Below, piece after piece: positions 1 to 7,007 of a stretch of DNA of 47,190 nt (positions are counted from its first letter, which is position 1; the number at the start of each line of letters is the position of its first letter). The notes under the pieces were generated by a model that was not told where the DNA came from, ran no database searches, and was given only the letters and a program-made list of their open reading frames with translations. Source of the stretch: Actinomycetes bacterium (GTDB lineage Bacteria > Actinomycetota > Acidimicrobiia > Acidimicrobiales > RAAP-2); the NCBI GenBank assembly GCA_021794995.1, contig JAJYPY010000005.1:1-47190 (forward strand). The letters run 5' to 3'. The position numbers were made by a program, and so were the translations under genes.

Positions 1-352
1 CCCCGCCCCTGACGGGCGGGCCGACTCCGCGGACCGAGCCGGCAGCGGCACGCCGGAGAACGGCCCGGACCCCGAGGACCCGAGAGGGCGCGCGGGGTCG
101 AAGGAGACCGTGCGCATCTCGGTCGTCGACCACGGCGTCGGCATCCCCGCGCGCGACCTCGACCGGATCTTCGAGCGCTTCTACCGGGTGGACCTCGGTC
201 GCAGCCGTGTGACCGGGGGGACCGGGCTCGGCTTGTCGATCGTCCGCCATGTCGCCAACAACCACCAGGGGTGGGTCGAAGTGGAGTCGCGCGAGGGCGA
301 GGGGTCCACCTTCACGCTCGTCCTGCCGCTCCAGCCGGACCGCACGAGCTGA
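1..352 (+). CDS. Sensor histidine kinase, C-terminal part (cut by window edge)
   Basis: The reading frame is open from base 2, so this is the 3' end of a longer gene. It encodes the ATP-binding (HATPase_c) half of a two-component kinase: G1 box DHGVGIP, F box ERFYR and G2 box GGTGLGLSIV are all visible. About 35 residues rich in Asp, Pro and Gly precede the G1 strand, which looks like a low-complexity loop insertion after the unseen N box. The response regulator follows on the same strand 73 bases downstream, so this is its likely partner. Sensor domain, membrane segments and the phosphorylated histidine lie outside the window, so the signal cannot be named. Confidence 0.93.
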   Translation, partial: PAPDGRADSADRAGSGTPENGPDPEDPRGRAGSKETVRISVVDHGVGIPARDLDRIFERFYRVDLGRSRVTGGTGLGLSIVRHVANNHQGWVEVESREGEGSTFTLVLPLQPDRTS

Positions 353-407
353 TGCCCGGCCCACTCCCGGTCGCCCGGGCACGCTCACGTCGCCGGAGCC
401 GCCCGGG

Positions 408-413
408 TACCCT
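408..413 (+). promoter_or_regulatory. Possible -10 element (TACCCT) before the response regulator
   Basis: TACCCT fits the TANNNT pattern seen before many genes here and lies 12 nt before the ATG at 426. It could drive the regulator separately from the kinase with a leader of only a few bases. No -35 is evident. Confidence 0.3.
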
Positions 414-425
414 CTGTCCACCCCC

Positions 426-1226
426 ATGACGACCGAGCCGCGCCAGCTGAACGTGCTCCTGGCCGAGGACGAGGAGTCGTTCGTCGACGCGCTGGTGGTG
501 GGGCTGGGCCGTGAAGGGTTCCAGGTCACCGTGGCACGTGACGGCAACGAGGCGTTGCGCCTGTTCGACGAGACGGCGCCGGACCTCGTGCTCCTCGACG
601 TGATGCTGCCCAAGATGTCCGGCATCGACGTCTGCCGCGCCATCCGGAGCCGATCGAACGTGCCGATCATCATGGTCACCGCCAAGGCGGCCGAGATCGA
701 CATCGTGGTCGGGCTCGAGGTGGGCGCCGACGACTACGTGGCCAAGCCCTACCGGCTCCGCGAGCTCGTGGCGCGCATGCGAGCGGTGTTGCGCCGTGGC
801 GCGACGGGAGACGGCCGGCGCGACGACGCGGGCATCGGAAGCGGAGGAGGAGGCGGAGCAGCCGCGGGAACCGCGGAGCGTCGCGGTTCGCAGCGGGACG
901 AGGGATCGTGGGAGGCCGGCGACGTGCGCGTCGACCTCGACACCCGCCGTGTGTTCGTACGCGGGGACGAGGTGCGCCTGCGCCGCAAGGAGTTCGAGCT
1001 GCTCGCGCTCATGGTCGAGAACGCGGGGCGCGTGCTCACGCGCGACGTCCTCATCGATCGGGTGTGGGGCTCCGATTACTTCGGGGACACGAAGACCCTC
1101 GACGTGCACGTGAAGCGGCTCCGGTCGCGCATCGAGGCGGACCCGTCCCGCCCCGTGCTCATCACCACGGTGCGCGGGGTGGGCTACCGCTTCGACGCGC
1201 CCGACGCCGCGTGGCACGGGCGCTGA
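426..1226 (+). CDS. OmpR/PhoB-family response regulator, RegX3-like
   Basis: This is a 266-residue two-component transcription factor. The receiver domain (about 8-122) has the acidic pocket AEDEE, phosphoacceptor Asp58 (LLDVM), switch Thr85 and Lys107 (AKPYR). The winged-helix DNA-binding domain (about 165-262) carries the recognition stretch DTKTLDVHVKRLR and ends VRGVGYRF. The domains are joined by a long Gly/Ala/Arg-rich linker (about 124-160). The output domain resembles actinobacterial RegX3, a phosphate-response regulator, but regulon identity is an inference. The ATG at 426 was chosen because upstream residues in this frame look non-coding. The stop codon lies inside a palindrome shared with serS. 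Confidence 0.93.
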   Translation: MTTEPRQLNVLLAEDEESFVDALVVGLGREGFQVTVARDGNEALRLFDETAPDLVLLDVMLPKMSGIDVCRAIRSRSNVPIIMVTAKAAEIDIVVGLEVGADDYVAKPYRLRELVARMRAVLRRGATGDGRRDDAGIGSGGGGGAAAGTAERRGSQRDEGSWEAGDVRVDLDTRRVFVRGDEVRLRRKEFELLALMVENAGRVLTRDVLIDRVWGSDYFGDTKTLDVHVKRLRSRIEADPSRPVLITTVRGVGYRFDAPDAAWHGR

Positions 1227-1243
1227 GCGTGCACGCTCAGCGC
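1220..1243. terminator. Perfect 24-bp palindrome over two convergent stop codons
   Basis: The half-site GCGCTGAGCGTG is followed directly by its exact reverse complement. The TGA of the response regulator (1224-1226) and the TGA of serS (complement of 1237-1239) occupy mirror positions. As RNA either strand would fold into a strong GC-rich hairpin. There is no T-tract, so it is at best a terminator-like or end-stabilising structure serving both genes. Confidence 0.6.
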
Positions 1244-2541
1244 GGCCGGATCACGGGATCGGCGCCGAGCCACGGCGCGAGCACGCCGGGCAACCGGACC
1301 GAGCCGTCCTCCTGGCGCCCCCACTCCACGATGGCCGCCCAGATCCGCGACCACGCGAGCGCCGAGCCGTTCAGCGTGTGGACGAGCACCGGCGGTCCAC
1401 CGGCCTCGGGACGGTAGCGCACGTTCGCTCGACGGGCCTGGTAGTCGCCGAACCAGCTGACCGAGGAGACCTCGAGCCAGCGGTCGACGCCTGGCGCGTA
1501 GACCTCGAGATCCAGCGTGCGCGCCGCGGACGCCCCAAGGTCGCCGGCGCACAGGTCCACCACCCGGTAGGGCAGCTCGAGTGCGTGGAGCAACCCCTCG
1601 GCTCTGGCGAGGATGTCGGTGTGCACCGCGGCCGCCTGGGCGGGCGTCGCGTACGCGAACAGCTCCACCTTCTCGAACTCGTGGACACGCAGCAGCCCCC
1701 TCGTGTCGCGCCCCGCAGCGCCGGCCTCCCGCCGGAAGCACTGGGTGACCGCCATCAGGCGGATCGGCAGTTCCGCCTCGTCGAGGATCTCGCCGCGGCG
1801 CATCGAGGTGAGCGGCACTTCTGCGGTCGGGATCGCCCACAGGTCGTCGCGCTCAACATGGTACGCCTCGTCGGCGAACTTGGGGAGGTGGCCCGTCGAC
1901 GTCATGGTCTCGGTCGACACGAGGGTCGGCGGACGGATCTCCTCGTACATGTCGGCATGGCTTGCGAGGGCGAGCGACGTGAGCGCGCGCAGCAGCCGCG
2001 CCCCCTCACCGCGATAGAGCGGGAACATCGAGCCCGCCAGGCGCGCGCCGCCCGCCATGTCGAGGATCCCGAGGGCGGTGCCGGTGTCCCAGTGGGGGAC
2101 GCGTTGGTGGGGGGCGGGCACGGGCTCGGGCGCCCCGTCGTCGTGACCGGGCCACCAGGTACGCCGGACCACGTTGTCGTCGGGGCCGGCCCCGTCGGGG
2201 GCGTCGTCGGCGGGAAGGTTCGGCGTCGTGAGGAGGCGCGCACGCAGCTCGATCGCCAGGCGATCCGTCCGGGTCGCCGCATCCCGCTCCTCCTCGCCGG
2301 CGCGGCGGCTCTCGTCGGCGAGCCCGGCCGCTCCCTCCACGTCGCCGCGACGCCGCGCCTCGCCGACGTCCCGGGAGAGGGATTTGACCCGGGCGCGCAG
2401 CTGCTCTGCGCGGGCGAGCGCTGCACGGTGCTCCACGTCGAGGCGCACGATGGCATCGACATCTTCTGCGGGGACACCACGCCGTCCGAGCGCGGCCTTC
2501 ACCCGCTCGGGGTCCTCGCGGATCAGGCGCACGTCGATCAT
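1237..2541 (-). CDS. serS: Serine--tRNA ligase
   Basis: This class II synthetase charges tRNA-Ser with serine in the cytoplasm. The 434-residue length is normal for the family. The N-terminal region (about 1-105) is the tRNA-binding coiled-coil arm. The catalytic core shows TAEVPLT, motif 2 (CFRREAGAAGRDTRGLLR) and motif 3 (LNGSALAWSRIWAAIVE, then QEDGSV). The ATG at 2541 gives the classical start MIDVRLIREDPERV. Upstream in-frame sequence is arginine-rich shadow coding. The gene is divergent from the ABC-2 ATPase with only 29 bases between start codons, and convergent with the response regulator. Confidence 0.97.
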   Translation of the reverse strand: MIDVRLIREDPERVKAALGRRGVPAEDVDAIVRLDVEHRAALARAEQLRARVKSLSRDVGEARRRGDVEGAAGLADESRRAGEEERDAATRTDRLAIELRARLLTTPNLPADDAPDGAGPDDNVVRRTWWPGHDDGAPEPVPAPHQRVPHWDTGTALGILDMAGGARLAGSMFPLYRGEGARLLRALTSLALASHADMYEEIRPPTLVSTETMTSTGHLPKFADEAYHVERDDLWAIPTAEVPLTSMRRGEILDEAELPIRLMAVTQCFRREAGAAGRDTRGLLRVHEFEKVELFAYATPAQAAAVHTDILARAEGLLHALELPYRVVDLCAGDLGASAARTLDLEVYAPGVDRWLEVSSVSWFGDYQARRANVRYRPEAGGPPVLVHTLNGSALAWSRIWAAIVEWGRQEDGSVRLPGVLAPWLGADPVIRPR

Positions 2542-2551
2542 TTGCCCGCTG

Positions 2552-2561
2552 ACAGTAGCGT
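2552..2561. promoter_or_regulatory. Overlapping back-to-back -10 elements for serS and the ABC-2 operon
   Basis: TAGCGT (2556-2561, plus) lies 9 nt before the ATG at 2571. TACTGT (reverse complement of 2552-2557) lies 10 nt before the serS ATG. The two hexamers share two bases, so the promoters should compete, and both mRNAs would have almost no leader. Confidence 0.45.
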
Positions 2562-2570
2562 GGCCGTCGT

Positions 2571-3548
2571 ATGGCGGCCGATGGCTCCACGTCCGCGGCC
2601 GTCGTCTGCTCGGATCTCGTCGTCCGTTACGGCGAGCGGACGGCGGTCGACCGCGTCTCGCTCCGCGCGCACGCGGGCGAGGTCCTGTGCATCCTCGGGC
2701 CGAACGGCGCCGGCAAGACCTCCACCGTCGAGTGCCTCGAGGGCTACCGCCGCCCCGCGTCGGGGTCCGTCCGCGTCCTCGGGCTCGACCCCGTCGCAGA
2801 TCACCGCCCACTCATGGCGCGTATCGGCGTCATGCTCCAGCGCGGCGGGGTGTACCCGATGCTCGGACCCCGCCGGGCGCTCAGGCTGTTCTCCTCCTAC
2901 TACGACCACCCCGAGGACCCGGACGCGCTCTTGGAGCTCGTGCGCCTCGGGCCGGTGGCGCGTACCCCGTGGCGCCACCTCTCTGGAGGGGAGCAGGCTC
3001 GGCTGTCCCTCGCCCTCGCGCTCGTGGGGCGGCCCGAGGTCCTCTTCCTCGACGAGCCGACGGCCGGCGTCGACCCCGAAGGACGCCTTGCGGTCCGCGA
3101 GGTGGTCCGCGGGCTGCGGGAGCGGGGCGCGTGCGTGGTGCTCACGACCCACGAGCTCGTCGAAGCCGAGCGCATGGCCGACCGCGTCCTCGTGCTGCAC
3201 CGCGGTGCGGTCGCGGCACAAGGGCCCCCCGGGGCGCTCGCGGGCGGCGGTGGCGAGCAAGAGATCGCCTTCGGTGCGGCGCCAGGGCTCGATGTCGCGG
3301 CCCTGGGTGCGGCGCTCGGCGCGGCGGTGCACGAGGAGGAGGCGGGCCGCTATCTCGTGCGCGCCGGCGGCGCTGACACCGAGATGAGCGCGCTCACCGC
3401 GTCGCTCACCGCGTGGCTCGCCGCACGCGGGCTCGCCATCACGGACCTGCGGGTCGGCCGCTCGCTCGAGGACGCGTACTTGGCCGTGTTGCGCGCGCAC
3501 GACGGCGACGGCGACACGAGCGCACCGGCGGAGGAGGCGACACGGTGA
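2571..3548 (+). CDS. ABC-2 type exporter, ATP-binding subunit
   Basis: This 325-residue ATPase should power export by the permease encoded next. Walker A GPNGAGKT lies at 43-50, signature LSGGEQARL near 137, Walker B FLDEPTAG near 160 and switch histidine in TTHEL. The roughly 100 residues after the core form a family-typical C-terminal extension. The ATG at 2571 has no Shine-Dalgarno and lies 9 nt after a TAGCGT hexamer, so the mRNA is probably leaderless. The stop overlaps the next start as GTGA. Substrate is unknown. Similar ATPase-permease pairs sit beside CtaA-like genes in other actinobacteria, matching the heme A synthase gene downstream. Confidence 0.93.
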   Translation: MAADGSTSAAVVCSDLVVRYGERTAVDRVSLRAHAGEVLCILGPNGAGKTSTVECLEGYRRPASGSVRVLGLDPVADHRPLMARIGVMLQRGGVYPMLGPRRALRLFSSYYDHPEDPDALLELVRLGPVARTPWRHLSGGEQARLSLALALVGRPEVLFLDEPTAGVDPEGRLAVREVVRGLRERGACVVLTTHELVEAERMADRVLVLHRGAVAAQGPPGALAGGGGEQEIAFGAAPGLDVAALGAALGAAVHEEEAGRYLVRAGGADTEMSALTASLTAWLAARGLAITDLRVGRSLEDAYLAVLRAHDGDGDTSAPAEEATR

Positions 3549-4291
3549 GCATGCTCCGCCCCTACGCAGCCCAGGTCGGTGCCGAGACGTACATGACGCT
3601 GCGGCGCGGCGAAACGTTGCTCCTCACGGTCGGCATCCCGGTCGCCTTCCTCGTCTTCTTCTCCACGTCCCACGTCATCTCGACGGGACCGGGCCCGTCC
3701 GTGTCGTTCTTCGAACCGGGGATCCTCGCCCTCGCCGTGATGTCGACCGCCATGGTGTCGCTCGGCATCGCGACGGGGTTCGAGCGCGGCTACGGCGTCT
3801 TGAAGCGTCTCGGGACGACGCCGCTCGGACGCCCCCGACTCCTCGGCGCCAAGGTGACGGCGATCTTCTTCGTCGAAGTCGTCCAGGCGGCCGTCCTCGT
3901 CCCGGTCGGCTATGCCCTCGGGTGGCAGCCCGGCCACGGCCATGCCGCGGCCGCAGCCGGCGAGGCGCTGGGCGCGGCCGTCCTTGCGACCGTCGCCTTC
4001 GGCGCCCTCGGCCTCCTGCTCGCCGGCGTGCTGCGCGCCGAGGTGAACCTCGCCGCAGCGAACGGCCTCTACCTCGTCCTCCTCCTGCTCGGCGGCATGA
4101 TCGTCCCCCTCGCCAAGCTGCCTGGCGCCCTCGCGGCTGCCGCACGCGCCCTGCCCGCTGCGGCCTTGTCCGACGCGCTCCATGCCTCGTTGGGTGCCGG
4201 GACGGCGGTGCCGCTGCACGCCTGGGTGACGCTCGGCGCGTGGGCGCTCGGCGCGTCGGCCCTCGCCGCACGCACGTTCCGCTGGGAGTGA
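3545..4291 (+). CDS. ABC-2 type exporter, membrane subunit
   Basis: This 248-residue protein has about six hydrophobic segments, such as LLTVGIPVAFLVFF near 27-40 and GLYLVLLLLGGMIVPLAKLP near 172-191. The PLAKLP stretch after the fifth segment is typical of ABC-2 permeases. It should form a homodimeric channel with two copies of the upstream ATPase. The GTG start at 3545 overlaps the ATPase stop (GTGA), implying coupled translation; ATG 3551 is the alternative. Substrate cannot be told from sequence. Confidence 0.9.
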   Translation: MSMLRPYAAQVGAETYMTLRRGETLLLTVGIPVAFLVFFSTSHVISTGPGPSVSFFEPGILALAVMSTAMVSLGIATGFERGYGVLKRLGTTPLGRPRLLGAKVTAIFFVEVVQAAVLVPVGYALGWQPGHGHAAAAAGEALGAAVLATVAFGALGLLLAGVLRAEVNLAAANGLYLVLLLLGGMIVPLAKLPGALAAAARALPAAALSDALHASLGAGTAVPLHAWVTLGAWALGASALAARTFRWE

Positions 4292-4294
4292 GCC

Positions 4295-4339
4295 CTGTCG
4301 GGGCTGTCGGGGCTGTCGGGGCTGTCGGGGCTGTCGGGG
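4295..4339. repeat. Tandem repeat, 5 x 9 bp (CTGTCGGGG)
   Basis: Five perfect copies fill much of the 117-base gap between two convergent genes. A short inverted repeat (CCGCC 4351-4355 / GGCGG 4367-4371) follows and could be a weak terminator. Nothing else is seen in this gap. Confidence 0.9.
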
Positions 4340-4408
4340 CAGCGCCGGTGCCGCCGCGCCGGGTCCGGCGGTGGGGCGCGGGACCCCTCGATGCGTCCCC
4401 TGTCGCCC

Positions 4409-5143
4409 TCAGTCCTTTGCGAGCAGCTTTTTCTCCCAGGACACCAAGCTCTTGGGCGACAGCGCGCCGTAGTGGACGTTGACGACGGTCCCGTTCCCCT
4501 CGACGAAGACCGACTCGGGCAGGTTCGCGATGGCGAACTTTCCCTGGGTGACGGCGTAGACCGAGTCCGCACCGACCGGGAAGGTGACGCCGCTGTTGTG
4601 GACGAAGTTGAGTGCGTTCGCCGTGGGATCGTTCCCGTCCACGCCGATGAGCGACACCGCGGCGAGGCGGCTGTGGCCGAGCTGCTGGAGGCGATAGGTG
4701 CGCGCGAGCGCCGGGATCTCCTTTTGGCACGACGGGCACCAGCTGGCGAAGAACAGGAGGATCGCCGGGCGCCCGCCCCCTCCACCGTCGGCGGGGACCC
4801 CGACCTTCCCCCCGCCGCCGAGCCGGGGCAGCGAAAAGGTGGGGACCTTCGAACCGGTAGGGGGCCGAACTGTGCCCCCGTTCGCGAGGGCTGTGCTCGT
4901 GCCTGTGGCCATGGCCGTCGCCGTGCCCGTGCCGGTCCCGGTCCCGCCGCCACGGGTGCCGAGCCCCGCGAACAGGGCGAGCGCGAGGGCGAGCGCGAGG
5001 GCGATGGCGATGCCCACGAGGAGGAAGATCGGGCGGGGACGACGCGCGGGGCGCCCCGCTGGGGCCGGATCGGGCGACGTCGGGGCCGGATGGCCGGACG
5101 GCGCGTCGGCGACGGGCGTGGCGTCGGATGCGGACATGTTCAT
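4409..5143 (-). CDS. Membrane-anchored thioredoxin-like protein (TlpA/ResA family)
   Basis: This 244-residue protein has a Pro-rich cytoplasmic N-terminus, one strongly hydrophobic anchor (about 38-62, alternating Leu/Ala), a Gly/Thr-rich linker, and a thioredoxin-like domain facing outside. The redox pair is Cys136-Pro-Ser-Cys139 in FFASWCPSC, the TlpA/ResA context. Such proteins reduce disulfides outside the membrane, often for cytochrome c or heme-enzyme maturation, which fits the divergent heme A synthase gene 98 bases away. ATG 5143 is used; ATG 5137 is equally possible. A TAGGCT hexamer lies 10 nt upstream. Confidence 0.88.
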   Translation of the reverse strand: MNMSASDATPVADAPSGHPAPTSPDPAPAGRPARRPRPIFLLVGIAIALALALALALFAGLGTRGGGTGTGTGTATAMATGTSTALANGGTVRPPTGSKVPTFSLPRLGGGGKVGVPADGGGGGRPAILLFFASWCPSCQKEIPALARTYRLQQLGHSRLAAVSLIGVDGNDPTANALNFVHNSGVTFPVGADSVYAVTQGKFAIANLPESVFVEGNGTVVNVHYGALSPKSLVSWEKKLLAKD

Positions 5144-5153
5144 CGGCCATCAG

Positions 5154-5159
5154 AGCCTA
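5154..5159 (-). promoter_or_regulatory. -10-like element (TAGGCT) for the thioredoxin gene
   Basis: TAGGCT on the minus strand ends 10 nt before ATG 5143, consistent with a near-leaderless transcript. No Shine-Dalgarno is visible. Confidence 0.35.
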
Positions 5160-5227
5160 TGGCCGCCTCCCGCGGTCTGGGAGGGCGGGGGCGCACGGCG
5201 CGCCGATGCGCGTTCCGGACGTCCCAC

Positions 5228-5233
5228 TACCAT
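5228..5233 (+). promoter_or_regulatory. -10-like element (TACCAT) for heme A synthase
   Basis: TACCAT lies 8 nt before GTG 5242 and no Shine-Dalgarno is present. This spacing matches six other plus-strand genes here and is the reason for preferring GTG 5242 as the start. Confidence 0.4.
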
Positions 5234-5241
5234 CGCGTGGC

Positions 5242-6336
5242 GTGCGAGCGGCCGAGGGATCCCGTGCTCGTTGGGTGCGCCGGCTCCCGGTCATCTCCCC
5301 CTCGACGCTCCGGCGCCTGTGCGTCATCTCGCTCGTCTGCGTCTCGGCAATCGTGCTCACCGGGGCGGCCGTGCGGGTCACGGGATCGGGACTCGGCTGC
5401 ACCGACTGGCCGACCTGCTCCAGGGGTCACCTGACGCCGCCGCTGCAATTCCACTCGCTGATCGAGTTCGGAAACCGGATGGTGACCGTCCTCCTCGTCG
5501 TGGTGATCGGCGTGACCTTCCTCGCCGCACTCCTGCGACGTCCGTTCCGGCGAGATCTTGCGTGGCTGTCGGGCGGGCTCGTGGCGGGAATCCTGGTCGA
5601 GGCAGTGGTCGGTGGGATCGTCGTCTACACGAAGCTGAACCCCTACCTGGTCGCGGTCCATTTCCTCGCCACCATGCTGCTGGTGGTGAACGCCGTCGTG
5701 CTCTTGCACCGCTCGGGGCGGGACTACAGCTCCCGCGCGCGCGTCCTCGTGCCCCGGGTGATCCTGCGTTTCTCGAGAGTCCTGCTGGTCCTTGTTGCGG
5801 TCGTCATGTCGGCGGGCGCGGCGACGACCGGTGCCGCGCCGGACGCCGGTGGCGCACAGGGGCAGACCGTCGCCAAGCGCATCCCCGTCCCGCTACGTGA
5901 CATGGCCGAGCTGCACTCGACCCTCGCCCTCTTCCTCATCGGAGTGGTCATCTCCCTCGCCGTCGCCTTGCACGCGCTCGACGTCCCCGAACGCGTCCGA
6001 AAGGCCGCCCGGATGCTCGTCGTGGTGCTGGTGCTCCAAGCGGTGGTCGGCTACACGCAGTACTTCACGCACCTCCCCGCCGCGCTGGTCGAACTCCACG
6101 AGCTCGGCGCGACGGTGCTCGTGATCGGCGTCGTCCAGTTCTTCCTGGCGCTCAGCCACCGGACGCCCGAACGCGACCCGGCACGGCTCCACGCGGTCCC
6201 GGACCTGGGGGGATTCGCCGACTCCCGTGGACCGGCGGGGGCAGGTGCGGGGGCGGGCGTGGGGGCCGGGTCAGGAGCTGGGGCGGGCGTGGGGGCCGGG
6301 TCGGGGGCGCTGGCGTCACTGCCGGAGGGGCGGTGA
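5242..6336 (+). CDS. ctaA: Heme A synthase (COX15/CtaA family)
   Basis: This integral membrane enzyme oxidises a methyl group of heme O to make heme A for aa3-type cytochrome oxidase. The 364-residue protein has about eight transmembrane segments. After segment 1 comes RVTGSGLGCTDWPTC, carrying the loop cysteine pair, then FHSLIEFGNR, the actinobacterial form of the first heme-ligand helix. Later histidines occur in AVHFLAT, ELHSTLA and ELHELGA. The C-terminal tail (about 335-360) is a Gly/Ala/Val/Ser repeat unlike the family. The GTG at 5242 is chosen from the TACCAT hexamer 8 nt upstream; ATG 5206 and GTG 5275 are alternatives. Confidence 0.9.
   Translation: MRAAEGSRARWVRRLPVISPSTLRRLCVISLVCVSAIVLTGAAVRVTGSGLGCTDWPTCSRGHLTPPLQFHSLIEFGNRMVTVLLVVVIGVTFLAALLRRPFRRDLAWLSGGLVAGILVEAVVGGIVVYTKLNPYLVAVHFLATMLLVVNAVVLLHRSGRDYSSRARVLVPRVILRFSRVLLVLVAVVMSAGAATTGAAPDAGGAQGQTVAKRIPVPLRDMAELHSTLALFLIGVVISLAVALHALDVPERVRKAARMLVVVLVLQAVVGYTQYFTHLPAALVELHELGATVLVIGVVQFFLALSHRTPERDPARLHAVPDLGGFADSRGPAGAGAGAGVGAGSGAGAGVGAGSGALASLPEGR
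6251..6310. repeat. 30-bp tandem repeat in the ctaA tail
   Basis: Two copies of a 30-bp unit (GGGCGGGCGTGGGGGCCGGG core at 6251 and 6281) encode a ten-residue Gly/Ala/Val/Ser unit twice at the end of heme A synthase. The period keeps the reading frame. Confidence 0.85.
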
Positions 6337-6345
6337 CGCCCCTGG

Positions 6346-6351
6346 TAGCGT
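6346..6351 (+). promoter_or_regulatory. -10-like element (TAGCGT) for tRNA-Glu
   Basis: TAGCGT lies 15 nt before the mature tRNA-Glu. The same hexamer precedes 2571, 7008 and 25923. Confidence 0.4.
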
Positions 6352-6366
6352 GCTCGGAGCCCCTGC

Positions 6367-6439
6367 GCCCCCATCGTCTAGCGGCCCAGGACGCCGCCCT
6401 TTCAAGGCGGTAGCACGGGTTCGAATCCCGTTGGGGGCA
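6367..6439 (+). tRNA. tRNA-Glu (anticodon TTC)
   Basis: The acceptor stem GCCCCCA pairs with TGGGGGC. The anticodon stem CCGCC/GGCGG encloses loop CTTTCAA, giving anticodon TTC. The T arm has the standard GGTTCGAATCC. The discriminator is A and a full CCA is not encoded. It is the first of three tRNA genes in a row. Confidence 0.98.
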
Positions 6440-6563
6440 CCGACCGACTGGCCGCCTGTGTGCGCGGGAGCCCAGGAGGAGGCCGCCGGCGTGGCGAGTC
6501 GCCAAGGGTCGCGGTCCTCGCGGGGCCTGCCGAGACGCCGACGGTGCGCTGCCACGCGTGACC

Positions 6564-6569
6564 TATAGT
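6564..6569 (+). promoter_or_regulatory. -10-like element (TATAGT) before tRNA-Asp
   Basis: TATAGT lies 56 nt before tRNA-Asp in the 186-base gap between the first two tRNAs. The gap shows no ORF or other structure I can support. Confidence 0.3.
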
Positions 6570-6625
6570 GACCTCTCGCCCCCTGGCACCGGACAAGCTG
6601 GGTCTCGGGAGGCGTCAATCCACGA

Positions 6626-6700
6626 GGACCTGTGGTGCAGCTAGGAGTGCACGCCGGCCTGTCAAGCCGGAGGTCGCGGGTTCAAATCCCGTCAGGTCCG
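6626..6700 (+). tRNA. tRNA-Asp (anticodon GTC)
   Basis: The acceptor stem GGACCTG pairs with CAGGTCC. The D stem is GTGC/GCAC. The anticodon stem CCGGC/GCCGG encloses loop CTGTCAA, giving GTC. The T loop is TTCAAAT. The discriminator is G, as expected for Asp. Confidence 0.98.
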
Positions 6701-6740
6701 CGCCGTCGGGTCCGCTTCGAGGCCGCACCTCGGCGGCGGA

Positions 6741-6746
6741 TAGCCT
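6741..6746 (+). promoter_or_regulatory. -10-like element (TAGCCT) for tRNA-Phe
   Basis: TAGCCT ends 9 nt before tRNA-Phe, so this tRNA probably has its own promoter and almost no 5' leader. Confidence 0.4.
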
Positions 6747-6755
6747 GACGCCCGC

Positions 6756-6828
6756 GGTCGGGTAGCTCAGTTGGCAGAGCGCGCGCCTGAAAAGCGCGAG
6801 GTCACCGGATCGACGCCGGTCCCGACCA
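6756..6828 (+). tRNA. tRNA-Phe (anticodon GAA)
   Basis: The acceptor stem GGTCGGG pairs with CCCGACC. The D stem is GCTC/GAGC. The anticodon stem CGCGC/GCGCG encloses loop CTGAAAA, giving GAA. The T stem ACCGG/CCGGT encloses ATCGACG, so position 54 is A instead of the usual T; this variant occurs in other actinobacterial tRNAs. The discriminator is A and CCA is not fully encoded. Confidence 0.97.
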
Positions 6829-6971
6829 CTCGGTCTCCGTCGTCTCCACCTCGAGTGCGAGAAGACGTCGGTCGCTCCGCGCCGCTGGAGCCGCACGTCC
6901 AGCATCTCCGGCATGCCGAACAGCGCCGGCGCGCGGCGCGCGGTCGATCCCTCGCAGCAAGTGTGCACTGA

Positions 6972-6977
6972 TAGCGT
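6972..6977 (+). promoter_or_regulatory. -10-like element (TAGCGT) for the FtsX exporter operon
   Basis: TAGCGT lies 30 nt before GTG 7008. Unlike most genes here, the leader carries a strong Shine-Dalgarno (GGAGGAGG, about 8 nt before the start). Confidence 0.45.
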
Positions 6978-7007
6978 ACGGCGGCTGGAGGGAGTGGAGG
7001 AGGTCGC

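Noticed and set aside
1378-3387. A 669-codon open frame on plus over serS and the ABC-2 ATPase
   Set aside because: It lies antisense to SerRS and out of frame with the ATPase; its residues match no domain.
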